Source: Methanobacterium sp. UBA353 (GTDB lineage: Archaea; Methanobacteriota; Methanobacteria; Methanobacteriales; Methanobacteriaceae). From it: a stretch of DNA of 32,672 nt. This document shows positions 1-8,328 of this stretch, piece after piece. The notes beneath the pieces are model-generated. The model saw nothing but the letters and a program-made list of their open reading frames with translations, made no database searches and was not told where the DNA came from. The first letter of the stretch is position 1. Each line of letters opens with the position of its first letter. The stretch covers positions 70,463 to 103,134 of the forward strand of contig DALO01000005.1 in the NCBI GenBank assembly GCA_002496805.1. The letters run 5' to 3'. The position numbers were made by a program, and so were the translations under genes.

Positions 1-66
1 TTCACTAAAACATAGATTTATTCACTAAAACCTAGAACGGAGATTTATTCACTAAAAACCTAGAAA
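1..66. repeat. Short direct repeats at the window edge
   Basis: Three imperfect copies of a unit beginning TTCACTAAAA and continuing into C(A/C)TAGA start at positions 1, 21 and 48. The array may extend beyond the left edge. It resembles the other spacer arrays in this window. No function can be assigned. Confidence 0.6.
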
Positions 67-342
67 AATTTTTCAGTAGGTAACAGTAGATTATTAATGA
101 ATTGATTGAAAATCTTCGCATACCAATACAACAATGACTTGTTAATTCAGACATTTTTTTTTATATTTAAAATTCCAGCTTATATTAAAATAGACAATAG
201 TAACCATGAATCAACTGTGAACTACTTAAATTATTCCAACTAAAATAAATCAGGATATAACTTATTTTTTTATATAATAATCCACTGAAAAGAACTTTTA
301 AAAATCAAGAGACTTGTATTAAAAACCAAGAGGCATCGACAC
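67..342. other. AT-rich spacer with no gene seen
   Basis: This stretch is AT-rich and broken by stops in all frames. It presumably holds the promoter of the gene at 343 (for example the AT-rich segment around 262-280), but no TATA element stands out. Nothing else was recognised. Confidence 0.4.
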
Positions 343-819
343 TTGAAAATACCTACTAAACGCATTGTAGTTGGGATCATACTGATACTCATTCTGGCGG
401 GTTTGTGCATCCACCATGCCAGTGAATATGAAAAACATCGCAAACATCCATCATATGGTGCAATCCTGTTTGACTATCCCCTGGGAGAACTGGTGAATGT
501 GGGTGGAACCGTAACCCATAGCAACAGTACCCATATACTTATTGAGAAGAACTATCATGGCCATGTAGTTACCATGAAAGTAGTTAAGAATGCTCCTAAA
601 CTAAAAAACCACACCATATACCCTAAGGATAAAGTCACACTGGTGGGTGTTTTGGGAGCGGATAATCAAATTGTGAGTGTTCAGGAGATAAATGTCAATG
701 GGTACACCAATTACATCTGGCTGCTGTTTCGTTCCTTCCTGGCACTGCTAGTCTTGGTGTACATCTTTAACTGTTACTGGAGTTTTAATCTTGAAAGATT
801 CCAATTCAGGAGGCGATAG
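343..819 (+). CDS. Small membrane protein with a beta-rich extracytoplasmic domain
   Basis: A protein of 158 residues of unknown function. It has one hydrophobic helix near the N-terminus (about residues 8-25), a soluble middle domain (about 45-118) rich in alternating hydrophobic residues and glycines, and a second helix near the C-terminus (about 124-145) followed by a short basic tail. The middle part (GGTVTHSNSTHILIE, then DKVTLVGVLGAD) reads like a small OB-fold-like barrel held between two membrane anchors; that fold is an inference. The start is TTG; it is preceded by GAGG at 330-333 with nine bases of spacing, which supports it. The stop lies four bases before the next gene, whose ribosome binding site is inside this gene, so the two are co-transcribed. 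Confidence 0.75.
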   Translation: MKIPTKRIVVGIILILILAGLCIHHASEYEKHRKHPSYGAILFDYPLGELVNVGGTVTHSNSTHILIEKNYHGHVVTMKVVKNAPKLKNHTIYPKDKVTLVGVLGADNQIVSVQEINVNGYTNYIWLLFRSFLALLVLVYIFNCYWSFNLERFQFRRR

Positions 820-822
820 AAC

Positions 823-1311
823 ATGCCAGATTGGGTGGTGCATATAGCAGTAGCCTGGACCCTCTGCCGCGTCCTGCGATTTAGGTATTCTCAATTTAAT
901 CCAGCCAACACTGCACTGGTAATGGTGGGATCAGTATTCCCTGATGCTGTGAAAATATCCATCCTCTTGGATTTGCTGGGTTTTGACTGGTGGGACTATA
1001 TACACGTGGTTCATCTTCCACTGGGCGCATTTTTAATGGCAGGAATTGCTGCCCTGCTGTTTGAAGAGAAAAAAACTGCACTGGCCTTTTTATCAGCGGG
1101 TATTTTAACCCATTTTGCTCTGGACTTACTCCTGATCCAACTTGATAATGGTATTTACCTTTTCTATCCTTTTAGCTGGATGGGATTTAGTTTGAACATA
1201 GTACCCAATGATGACTACCACATAACGATAGTGGCTCTACTGGTGGCATTATTCGTATACCTCCTATCAAGATGGATTAAAAAAAATTATCCAGGGTTAA
1301 TCAATGATTAG
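823..1311 (+). CDS. YdjM-like membrane-bound metal-dependent hydrolase
   Basis: A membrane protein of 162 residues with about four or five hydrophobic segments. It resembles the YdjM/DUF457 family of membrane-bound putative metal-dependent hydrolases. Visible candidate metal ligands are His7, Asp41 in the GSVFPD motif, His61/His64 and the HxxxD pair His97/Asp101 in THFALD. The biochemical substrate of the family is not established. The AGGAGG ribosome binding site at about 809-814 lies inside the end of the upstream gene and fits the ATG at 823. It probably forms a two-gene operon with the upstream membrane protein. Family assignment is by motif reading only. Confidence 0.75.
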   Translation: MPDWVVHIAVAWTLCRVLRFRYSQFNPANTALVMVGSVFPDAVKISILLDLLGFDWWDYIHVVHLPLGAFLMAGIAALLFEEKKTALAFLSAGILTHFALDLLLIQLDNGIYLFYPFSWMGFSLNIVPNDDYHITIVALLVALFVYLLSRWIKKNYPGLIND

Positions 1312-1396
1312 CATATAGTTATCAGTTTTTGTTATACCAATACAATAATATGTTAATGCAATAGATTTCGTGCCAGGAATTTAAAAGAAAAGTTTA

Positions 1397-2863
1397 CTAC
1401 AGACTCATGTCCGTGAATTTCTCTTCACTGAATTTGATTTTAAAACAAGACCCATTTTCCTGATGAACCTCCATGGTGGCGTTGATTTGATCAACCAGGG
1501 TGTTCACCAATCGCATTCCAAGGGAATTAGCCTTACGATAATCAAAATCCTCAGGGAAACCTACACCAGTATCCGCCACTGAAAAATGGTATTGATTATT
1601 TTTATTAAACTCAACAATTATCTCACCCTCCCGGTTGTCAGGAAAAGCATGTTTGAGACTGTTAGAAACCAGTTCATTAACAATTAATCCCAGGGGCACC
1701 GCAGTGTTTATGTCCAAAAGTATATCTCCAACCTCCAGGTTGAGTTCAATGTTATCCCCAGTAGCATAGGTTCCGAATAATTCCTCAGTAAGAGTCTGTA
1801 TGTACTCTCCGAAGTTAATACACTTAAGGTCAATTGACTGGTAAAGCATTTTATGGATGAGAGCCATGGACCGGGCCCTGCGCTGGCTTTCCTTGAAAAC
1901 TTCCAGTGCCGCCTTATCCTTAATATATTTTGACTGCAGACTCAGGAGGCTGGATATTACATTTAGATTATTTTTAACCCGGTGATGAATTTCCTTAAGC
2001 AAAAGTTCCTTTTCTTCCAAGGACTTGCGGAGTTTGGCTTCGTTTTCCTTTCTACGCGTGATATCCCGGGCTATGGAAAGGATCATCCTTTCACCCCGAT
2101 GAAAAAAAAGGTGACTGCTGATCTCCACTGGTATGGGTGTGCAATCCTTGGCAAGCTGTATTGACTCAAAGGTTGCTGTTCCTTCTGATGTAATTAACTT
2201 AATAGATTCAGTAAGATGGAGGTCCTCTTTGCTGGCAATATCTTCCAAACCCATTTCCAGCAACTCTTCCCGGGAGTATCCCAGGCGCTGGCATGCCACA
2301 TCATTAACTTCAATGAACTTACCCGGTTTCCCGCCAACCTTCAGGGGGTTGAGGAATATGGCATCGTTGGCATTGTTGAAGACTTCACGGAATTTTTCCT
2401 CACTTTCCTGGATTTCCAGTTCCATCTTCTTGTGATTGGTGATGTCACGGGCTATGGTGGACACACTAACCACCCGCCCCTCATGATCCCGGACAGGTGA
2501 GCTGCTGAGGGATATATCCACCAAAGTACCATCTTTACGTCGGCGCAGAGTCTCGTAATGGTCAATTCTTTCACCATTTTTTATCCAGGCCAGAATCAGT
2601 GATATCTCATTGGTGTTATATGGTGGGATGAGCATGGACACTGAATTACCAACTGCCTCAGCGGCTGTGTATCCATGGATCTTCTCTGCACCCGGATTCC
2701 AAGATATTATAGTACCCTCCAAGTCAATACCTATAATAGCATCTTCTGTGTTCTGTACAATGGATTTAAGGTAGCTCAACTCCTCCATGGTTTTCTGGAG
2801 CTTTCCCTCTTTTTCCCGGAGAAGACTGAGGAGTTCTTCCGGGTCTCTATCTTGATGGTTCAT
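1397..2863 (-). CDS. PAS-PAS sensor histidine kinase (HisKA_2 type)
   Basis: A soluble signalling kinase of 488 residues with no membrane segment. Order of domains: short coiled-coil start (about 8-32), PAS 1 (about 33-145, with GYTAAEAVG and RRRKDGTLVDISLS), PAS 2 (about 155-272, GYSREEL), HisKA_2 dimerisation/phosphoacceptor region (about 280-360) and an HATPase domain (about 370-482). The H-box is EIHHRVKNNLN; His294 is the likely phosphorylated residue. The N-box includes Asn396 in VNELVSNSLKHAF and the G-box has Asp431 in DTGVGFP. Such kinases are common in Methanobacteriales and often lack an adjacent response regulator, as here. The sensed signal is unknown. No clear Shine-Dalgarno precedes the ATG, so it may be leaderless. 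Confidence 0.93.
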   Translation of the reverse strand: MNHQDRDPEELLSLLREKEGKLQKTMEELSYLKSIVQNTEDAIIGIDLEGTIISWNPGAEKIHGYTAAEAVGNSVSMLIPPYNTNEISLILAWIKNGERIDHYETLRRRKDGTLVDISLSSSPVRDHEGRVVSVSTIARDITNHKKMELEIQESEEKFREVFNNANDAIFLNPLKVGGKPGKFIEVNDVACQRLGYSREELLEMGLEDIASKEDLHLTESIKLITSEGTATFESIQLAKDCTPIPVEISSHLFFHRGERMILSIARDITRRKENEAKLRKSLEEKELLLKEIHHRVKNNLNVISSLLSLQSKYIKDKAALEVFKESQRRARSMALIHKMLYQSIDLKCINFGEYIQTLTEELFGTYATGDNIELNLEVGDILLDINTAVPLGLIVNELVSNSLKHAFPDNREGEIIVEFNKNNQYHFSVADTGVGFPEDFDYRKANSLGMRLVNTLVDQINATMEVHQENGSCFKIKFSEEKFTDMSL

Positions 2864-3557
2864 GGTAATCTATACTAACAGTACTTTATGAGTGTTCATG
2901 AGAAAACATGTTTTTAGTAAAATATGATCCACGATGAACTATAAACTCAGGGACAAATCCCTACAATATTTAGGTGATCTACTACAGTAAAGTTTTACAT
3001 TCATCCTATTTTATGGTTATACATCCAAACAGTAAATTTGGTTTATAAGGTAAAGAGTCCAATCTAAAAGATTAATATCTGCAAAGATTATATTATAAGA
3101 TTCCAGTAAACGTTTGGAAGAAATAATCTATAAACTCTCTAAATCTTAGTTTTCCAATGAATTCTGGACTGCATTGGGCAGCCTTATTGTGGTCACTTTT
3201 TTTTGCAAAAATATACATTTAATGTATTAATTGTAGTTTCTACAAATAAGTTATTGTTAAAAAAATTGGATATATTAACAATTAAGTGATGCAGCCCTCA
3301 TACCAAAAGTTAATTTGAATTTTTTTACATGAAAAATCAAGTTTAACTAGTATTATCCCCACCAAAAAAAGGCAGTAATGATGGTTTAAAAAATTAGTGA
3401 TGGTTTTTAAAAAAAATTACGTTATGAAACTAAAAAGTTATATCCAGATCATCAATATCCATATCAAACATAATTAAATATATATTGAGTCCAACCAGAT
3501 ATTTGTATCTTAAAAATAAAAAATGGATTAAAAAAAGGTTAAGAGGTTTTTTTTAAA
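2864..3557. other. Divergent AT-rich intergenic region
   Basis: This spacer of nearly 700 bases separates the divergent kinase and thymidylyltransferase genes. It is AT-rich with many stops, and no gene was seen. It contains a two-copy imperfect repeat around 3376-3418 (TGATGGTTT followed by an A-run) and the likely promoter of the gene at 3558. Confidence 0.5.
3474..3486 (+). promoter_or_regulatory. TATA-like element for the rfbA gene
   Basis: TTAAATATATATT lies about 72-84 bases before the ATG at 3558 and is the strongest archaeal TATA-box-like match in this spacer. A transcript would start near 3510 and carry a leader of about 45 bases, with GAGGT at 3543-3547 as ribosome binding site. 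Inferred from base pattern only. Confidence 0.4.
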
Positions 3558-4430
3558 ATGAAAGGAATAATCCTTGCCGGAGGATCCGGCACCCGGCTTT
3601 ACCCTATAACCAAGGCAGTTTCCAAACAGTTACTACCCATCTATGACAAACCAATGATCTATTATCCCCTATCTGTGCTTATGCTGGCTGGTATAAGGGA
3701 AATACTGATTATCTCCACCCCCCGTGACTTACCCTTATATCAAGATCTGTTGGGTGATGGGAGCCAGCTGGGAGTTTCCTTCTCTTACGCTGTTCAGGAA
3801 GAACCCCGGGGCCTGGCTGAAGCATTCATTGTTGGTGAAGAATTCATTGGAGATGATAAAGTGGCCCTGGTATTGGGAGACAATATTTTCCACGGCCACC
3901 GTTTCAGTGAAATCCTGGAAAGAGCCGCATCCCTCAAGGAAGGGGCAATCATCTTCGGCTATTACGTCCGGGACCCCCACGCCTTTGGCGTGGTGGAATT
4001 TGATGAGGATGGAAACGTTTTATCATTGGAAGAAAAACCAGAACACCCCAAATCCAATTACGCCATACCCGGACTTTACTTCTATGATAACGATGTGGTG
4101 GAGATCGCCAAAAATGTGCAACCATCCCACCGGGGCGAGTTAGAGATAACCTCAGTAAATGAAGAATACCTTAAAAGGAAACAGTTGAAGGTGGAATTAT
4201 TAGGAAGAGGTATGGCCTGGCTGGACACCGGAACCCATATCGGACTTTTAGAAGCCAGTAACTATATTGAAGCCCTCCAGAAAAGGCAGGGATTCTTTGT
4301 AGCCTGTTTAGAAGAGATCGCATATAACAATGGCTGGATCGATAAAGAAACAGTACTGAAAATGGCTGACACCCTCAAAAAAACGGATTACGCCAAGTAC
4401 TTGGTGGAACTGGTCACTGGTGAATTTTAA
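3558..4430 (+). CDS. rfbA: Glucose-1-phosphate thymidylyltransferase (RmlA/RfbA)
   Basis: A cytoplasmic enzyme of 290 residues, the usual length of the short RmlA class. It joins dTTP and glucose-1-phosphate to give dTDP-glucose, the first step toward dTDP-rhamnose and other dTDP-deoxysugars. The N-terminal nucleotide-binding motif LAGGSGTRLYPIT, the LGDN motif with metal-binding Asp108, EEKPEHPKSN and WLDTGTH are all present. The ATG has GAGGT ten bases upstream. The partner genes rmlB, rmlC and rmlD are not in this window, so they must lie elsewhere or the product feeds another route. It is convergent with the glycerophosphotransferase gene downstream. Confidence 0.95.
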   Translation: MKGIILAGGSGTRLYPITKAVSKQLLPIYDKPMIYYPLSVLMLAGIREILIISTPRDLPLYQDLLGDGSQLGVSFSYAVQEEPRGLAEAFIVGEEFIGDDKVALVLGDNIFHGHRFSEILERAASLKEGAIIFGYYVRDPHAFGVVEFDEDGNVLSLEEKPEHPKSNYAIPGLYFYDNDVVEIAKNVQPSHRGELEITSVNEEYLKRKQLKVELLGRGMAWLDTGTHIGLLEASNYIEALQKRQGFFVACLEEIAYNNGWIDKETVLKMADTLKKTDYAKYLVELVTGEF

Positions 4431-4489
4431 AACAGCACTACCTGACCAGCATCTTAATAATCACTACCACCAGCTAACGAAGATCTTTG

Positions 4490-5686
4490 TTATGGTCTGA
4501 TCTGGTTAAAAACCAGATTAAACAGCCTTTCAGATGAATTTGAATCCTGATATTTATTCACAATATCATTGACTATTTTTCTTTCGTTTTGATAATAATT
4601 CTCATCCTCAATGCACCGGGATAATTCACTTAAAAAGTCTGGGAATTTAAGTGCCTTTGGTCCGGGAGCCCAGAAATCGTATGGATCAAATAAGAACCCC
4701 CTTGCCTTTTCATATTCCTTTAGATCGGTTGGTATGAAAATGATAGGCTTATCCAAGAGTAGAAAATCAAAGTATATCGAGGAATAATCAGTGATGAGGA
4801 TGTCCACCGCGCCTAAGATATCGTAAAGATCAAAAAGGTTGTCCTGTAACATTTTAGAGGTGATTAAAACCATATCCTCTTTATCAGCTATGATCTGGGA
4901 GTAATGTGCTTCTTCAAAGGGGTGAAGTTTTACCAGGAAAAGTACGTTATTTTCATGAGCAAAATCCGTGAATTTTTGATCATGGTAATCATCCAGATTC
5001 ATTAGATCAGGATTGAGTGTTCCATCAACCTTACCCTCCCACTTGCGCCAGGTTGGTGCAAATAGCACTATTTTCTGGTAATCTAAAACATCCTTATCCA
5101 GTAACTTTTCCTGATTAATTAATCTGGTAAGGTTTTCCATGCTCTTTTTTTTGGAAAATATTCGGTCATTCCTGGGCTGGCCAGTAACATGCACTTTCCG
5201 GGCATCAACATAAAAACAGGAGCTTAGAACATTTTTCATAAGATTAGACGTACTTATGAGGATGTAATTGTCATCATGGCTCCGGTGGGGTATTTGGGGT
5301 TCTTTTGAATCCTCAGCATATCCCATTGTTTTCAGGGGCATGCCATGCCATAGGTTAACCAGGACTTGTCGGGATGATTTGAATTCCAGAAAAGTGTTGT
5401 TGGTGGTGAAAATATATTTAGATCTGAAAAACTGGTAGAATCCACTGAAACTGTGCTTGTCATAGGCAAGGATGCCACTGCCAGATAATTTTTCCAGTAA
5501 CTGTTGGTCAGATATCACCCACACCGGTCTGAGACTGGACTGTTGATTATTGTTTTGAATGTATTCATAGAATGCTTTGGCATTATCACTAAAATCAGGG
5601 AGACTGTCGAATAAGATTTGGTTCTGATTTTTAGGTATGAATTTGTTTAAAAGATTCACCAGAACAGATTTAAGAGTCTCGATCAT
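4490..5686 (-). CDS. CDP-glycerol glycerophosphotransferase-like protein (TagB/TagF type)
   Basis: A protein of 398 residues belonging to the CDP-glycerol:poly(glycerophosphate) glycerophosphotransferase family, which in Gram-positive bacteria transfers glycerol phosphate (or ribitol phosphate) from CDP-alditol to a teichoic acid chain or linkage unit. Family motifs visible: LWHGMPLKTMGY with His114, GQPRND at about 169-174, FAPTWRKWEG at about 209-218, VKLHP at about 252-256, and ILITDYSSIYFDFLLLDKP at about 297-315. There is no signal peptide, so it acts at the inner face of the membrane. Start ATG is supported by GAGGG six bases upstream. Its donor could come from the GpsA-like and LicC-like genes at 10015-11702. 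Some relatives use other CDP-alditols, so the exact donor is uncertain. Confidence 0.88.
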   Translation of the reverse strand: MIETLKSVLVNLLNKFIPKNQNQILFDSLPDFSDNAKAFYEYIQNNNQQSSLRPVWVISDQQLLEKLSGSGILAYDKHSFSGFYQFFRSKYIFTTNNTFLEFKSSRQVLVNLWHGMPLKTMGYAEDSKEPQIPHRSHDDNYILISTSNLMKNVLSSCFYVDARKVHVTGQPRNDRIFSKKKSMENLTRLINQEKLLDKDVLDYQKIVLFAPTWRKWEGKVDGTLNPDLMNLDDYHDQKFTDFAHENNVLFLVKLHPFEEAHYSQIIADKEDMVLITSKMLQDNLFDLYDILGAVDILITDYSSIYFDFLLLDKPIIFIPTDLKEYEKARGFLFDPYDFWAPGPKALKFPDFLSELSRCIEDENYYQNERKIVNDIVNKYQDSNSSERLFNLVFNQIRP

Positions 5687-5794
5687 GTTTACCCTCTATA
5701 CGATTTAACATTAAAATATCCTTCTATTGTTTTACAATTCTAAGTTGATTATTAGCTTCTCAGTCTTTCCACCAGACAAGATTGATTTGAAGGA

Positions 5795-5802
5795 TTATAT
5801 AA
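5795..5802 (+). promoter_or_regulatory. TATA-like element upstream of the repeat peptide and epimerase
   Basis: TTATATAA sits in the spacer between two divergent genes. Transcription starting about 25 bases downstream would give a leader of about 180 bases that contains the 27-bp repeat ORF at 5893 before the epimerase at 6002. Pattern-based inference. Confidence 0.35.
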
Positions 5803-5881
5803 CAAGAAGACCAAAAATAGTTTCTAGACACATAAAAAAATAAGTTTCATTTACCCCCAACTAAGTTAAGTTCAATTCAAA

Positions 5882-5976
5882 CGAACTAAAAAATGAAGGG
5901 TCATTTATCGAAACTAAAAATTAAGGGCCATCTATCCAAACTAAAGATTAAAGGCCATTTACCCAAATTTAAAATA
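5882..5976. repeat. 27-bp tandem repeat, three copies plus a partial
   Basis: Copies run 5882-5908, 5909-5935 and 5936-5962, with a partial copy to about 5976. The conserved core is ACTAAA-A-TTAA-GGCCAT. The unit length is nine codons, and the second and third copies and most of the first are open in one frame (see the small ORF at 5893-5988). Confidence 0.85.
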
Positions 5977-5988
5977 GCCCCCCTCTAA
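5893..5988 (+). CDS. Possible small basic peptide of three 9-residue repeats
   Basis: An ORF of 31 codons whose peptide is three tandem copies of KGHLSKLKI (third copy KGHLPKFKI) after the initial Met and before a short APL tail. It is strongly basic (nine lysines and three histidines). Copies 1 and 2 differ at four bases, all synonymous. Copies 2 and 3 differ at six, four of them synonymous. This pattern suggests selection on the peptide. The stop lies three bases before GGAG (5992-5995 region), the ribosome binding site of the epimerase gene at 6002, so the two would be translationally linked. Against it: no Shine-Dalgarno is visible before the ATG, an in-frame stop sits one codon upstream, and it is very short. 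It could be a leader peptide, a small secreted or binding peptide, or chance. Confidence 0.4.
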   Translation: MKGHLSKLKIKGHLSKLKIKGHLPKFKIAPL

Positions 5989-6001
5989 CTGGAGATGTAT
6001 A

Positions 6002-6925
6002 ATGATTAAAAACAAAAAAGTAGTGGTTACTGGTGGTCTGGGATTTATCGGATCCCACCTAGTAGAAGAACTCCACACCAATAACCAGGTTTTCATAGTT
6101 GATAATGAGTCTACTGGTAAACACCAGAACATAGTAAACTTTGACTTGGACAATATAAGCCTAACACTTGATAGTATAACTAGTGTTGATCTTCATGAAA
6201 TCATGGAGGGTGCAGATTATGTGTTTCACCAGGCAGCATTACCCAGTGTTCCCCGTAGTGTGAAGGATCCTCTAAGCTCCAATGAAACAAATGTGACAGG
6301 GACCTTGAAGGTGTTGATAGCTGCCCGGGATTGTGGTGTGAAAAAAGTGGTATTTGCATCTTCTTCATCAGTATACGGAGACACACCAGTACTCCCCAAA
6401 GTAGAAACCATGCCACTCAACCCCCAATCACCCTACGCCACCACCAAAGCTACTGGAGAACTGTACTGTCAAAACTTCACCGACATCTATAATCTGCCAA
6501 CAGTTGCCCTGCGATACTTCAATGTCTTCGGCCCCCGACAGGACCCAGAATCCCAGTACGCAGCAGTCATACCCAAATTCATAAGCGCCATAATTAAGGG
6601 AGAATCACCAGTGATCTATGGTGATGGCCAGCAGAGCAGAGACTTCACCTATGTGAAAAATGTGGTGCAAGCTAACATCTTGGCCTGTGAAACTAAGATG
6701 CAAGGAGTTTACAATGTGGCCTGCGGCCGGAAAACCACCCTCAATGAAATGGTGGGGATAATGGGTGAACTATTGGAAAAGGATGTTAACCCAAAATACA
6801 CTGACCCCCGAGTGGGTGATGTGAAACACTCCCTGGCCGATATCGATAAAATAAAGGCACATGGATACCAGCCCAGTGAAGATTTCAAAGAAGACCTGAA
6901 AAGAGTAGTTGAATTCTTCCTTTAA
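6002..6925 (+). CDS. NAD-dependent sugar-nucleotide epimerase (GalE/WbpP-like)
   Basis: An extended short-chain dehydrogenase/reductase of 307 residues. The NAD-binding motif GGLGFIGSH is at residues 11-19, the catalytic serine region SSSSVYGD at about 120-127 and the YxxxK pair at Tyr145/Lys149. The motif RYFNVFGPRQDP and the C-terminal VGDVKHSLADIDK segment are typical of C4-epimerases for UDP-hexoses and UDP-HexNAc. It most likely interconverts UDP-Glc/UDP-Gal or their N-acetyl forms in the cytoplasm; the exact sugar cannot be read from sequence alone. GGAG seven to ten bases upstream supports the ATG. A repeat array begins on its stop codon. Confidence 0.88.
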   Translation: MIKNKKVVVTGGLGFIGSHLVEELHTNNQVFIVDNESTGKHQNIVNFDLDNISLTLDSITSVDLHEIMEGADYVFHQAALPSVPRSVKDPLSSNETNVTGTLKVLIAARDCGVKKVVFASSSSVYGDTPVLPKVETMPLNPQSPYATTKATGELYCQNFTDIYNLPTVALRYFNVFGPRQDPESQYAAVIPKFISAIIKGESPVIYGDGQQSRDFTYVKNVVQANILACETKMQGVYNVACGRKTTLNEMVGIMGELLEKDVNPKYTDPRVGDVKHSLADIDKIKAHGYQPSEDFKEDLKRVVEFFL

Positions 6926-7069
6926 ATCTTCTGATTAAGTTAGATCCTTCCTTTAATTTTAACCCTTGATTAAGTCTTAATAATTTGATTTAAATCCCTT
7001 AGTAAGCTAAATCCTTTATTTAGTCTTATAATTTGATTTAAATCTTTTAGTAAGTTGAATCCTTTTTTA
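6921..7069. repeat. Imperfect tandem repeat starting at the epimerase stop codon
   Basis: The motif TTTAAATC(T/C)(T/C)T followed by AGTAAG(C/T)T-like sequence and ATCCTTT recurs at 6921, 6989 and 7037. The first copy includes the TAA stop of the upstream gene. Spacings are 68 and 48 bases, so the first unit carries an extra 20 bases. Confidence 0.7.
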
Positions 7070-7091
7070 ATGAATAAATTCATCTTTTTTT
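7070..7091 (+). terminator. Hairpin followed by a T-run
   Basis: ATGAAT-AA-ATTCAT (7070-7083) can form a tight stem and is followed by seven T (7085-7091). It lies downstream of the epimerase gene and between convergent genes, so it may help end its transcript. A perfect 16-base palindrome AAAATAAATTTATTTT follows at 7095-7110. Confidence 0.35.
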
Positions 7092-7179
7092 ACTAAAATA
7101 AATTTATTTTTAGAGAAAGTGCATAAAAAATTTGATTATATGATGTAATAATACAATCACAAATTAAAACCATGGATTT

Positions 7180-8097
7180 TCAGGATAAGATAATTAAAAC
7201 CACACCTAAAACCATGACAACTGCTCCGGTTAGTCTTTCCTTCACACCCTTTTCATGGAATATGAGATGACCCCAGATGACTCCGAAACAGACACTGGTT
7301 CTTTTAATGGCAATAACATAGGCCACCAGGGTTAAGGTGATGGCATAAATCTGAAATATAATAGTTAAAGCACTTAAAAAGCCAGTGAAGAGTAATATGT
7401 TTTTGTTTGCTTTGATTAGTTCCCAGTAACTTCCATCTTTTACCAGAGATGACCTTTTTTTCTGGAAGTAATCCTTATTTGAGGTTAATAGTATGGGAAA
7501 AATGGAAATAGCAATAAAAAGATTGACTGCCACCACCCATATGATGGGTGAAGAGTTCACAGCACCAATTTTATCATAATTCGAGGTTATACTCCATATA
7601 AAGGCCACTATCAACATCAATTTAGGGCCTTTCTCCTGTAACAACGCCTTGAAGGGAGCTAAGTAACCTTTTTTGAATTCGTTGATGTTCAAGATATAGG
7701 ATCCTGAAACAATAAGGATAATACCTACCAGTCCCAGGGGTGTGGGAAATTCTCCCACAATCAAGGGGGATGTCACCAGTAAAAAAAGAGGTGTGAAGGC
7801 CAGCATGGGAACTGAGATGGATAAATCGGAATGCTTCAAAGCTTTCATATAAAGCACAGTGGTAAGAACGTTCAGTGATCCACCAATCAGGAGGGCAACC
7901 CAAAATTGTGATCCAATGGTGGGAACGCCCCACAAGAAAATTACCAGGAAAAGAACTGGGATTAAAAATAAAAATGCTGAAAATCGTATGAAGAAGGCTG
8001 TTAGATACATATCAACATTTTTCAGACTCTTCTTACTGGCAACATCAGTGAAAGATTCAAAAAGAGCTGTTAACCAGGCAAAAATTAACCAAAACAT
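7180..8097 (-). CDS. EamA/DMT-superfamily permease
   Basis: An integral membrane protein of 305 residues with about ten hydrophobic helices arranged as two five-helix halves. This is the typical length and layout of EamA drug/metabolite transporters. The half boundary falls near residues 140-155. In glycan loci such permeases have been linked to export or flipping of small sugar carriers (as ArnE/F-type or related proteins), but family members also move amino acids and other metabolites, so the substrate is unknown. It is alone on its strand between convergent and repeat-filled spacers. No Shine-Dalgarno is evident before the ATG. Confidence 0.88.
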   Translation of the reverse strand: MFWLIFAWLTALFESFTDVASKKSLKNVDMYLTAFFIRFSAFLFLIPVLFLVIFLWGVPTIGSQFWVALLIGGSLNVLTTVLYMKALKHSDLSISVPMLAFTPLFLLVTSPLIVGEFPTPLGLVGIILIVSGSYILNINEFKKGYLAPFKALLQEKGPKLMLIVAFIWSITSNYDKIGAVNSSPIIWVVAVNLFIAISIFPILLTSNKDYFQKKRSSLVKDGSYWELIKANKNILLFTGFLSALTIIFQIYAITLTLVAYVIAIKRTSVCFGVIWGHLIFHEKGVKERLTGAVVMVLGVVLIILS

Positions 8098-8163
8098 AAT
8101 TAAAGTTATGTTAAACTAACAATAAAAGAATTTCCAAATATTTTAGAATAAATAATTGGACCA

Positions 8164-8320
8164 AACTCATAGATAGAAAATCCGAACTCATAAATAGAAA
8201 ATTAATGGAAATATATTGTTTTCCATCTTAAAATGAGAAATACTCTTTAAAATGAGAAAATATAAGATTATAAGTGGAAATAATAAAATCTTCCCCTTTA
8301 TAATGGGAAATAATAAAAAA
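8164..8320. repeat. Three successive two-copy repeats
   Basis: Within this spacer, AACTCATA(G/A)ATAGAAAAT occurs at 8164 and 8185; CTTTAAAATGAGAAA-like sequence at about 8227 and 8245; and ATAA(G/T)(T/G)GGAAATAATAAAA at 8270 and 8300. Each pair is distinct from the others and from the adjoining 22-bp array. The spacer holds no gene. Confidence 0.65.
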
Positions 8321-8328
8321 AAGAATTT

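Noticed and set aside
2133..2500. Overlapping plus-strand ORFs inside the histidine kinase
   Set aside because: The kinase frame on the minus strand has full domain structure. These are shadows without motifs or ribosome binding sites.
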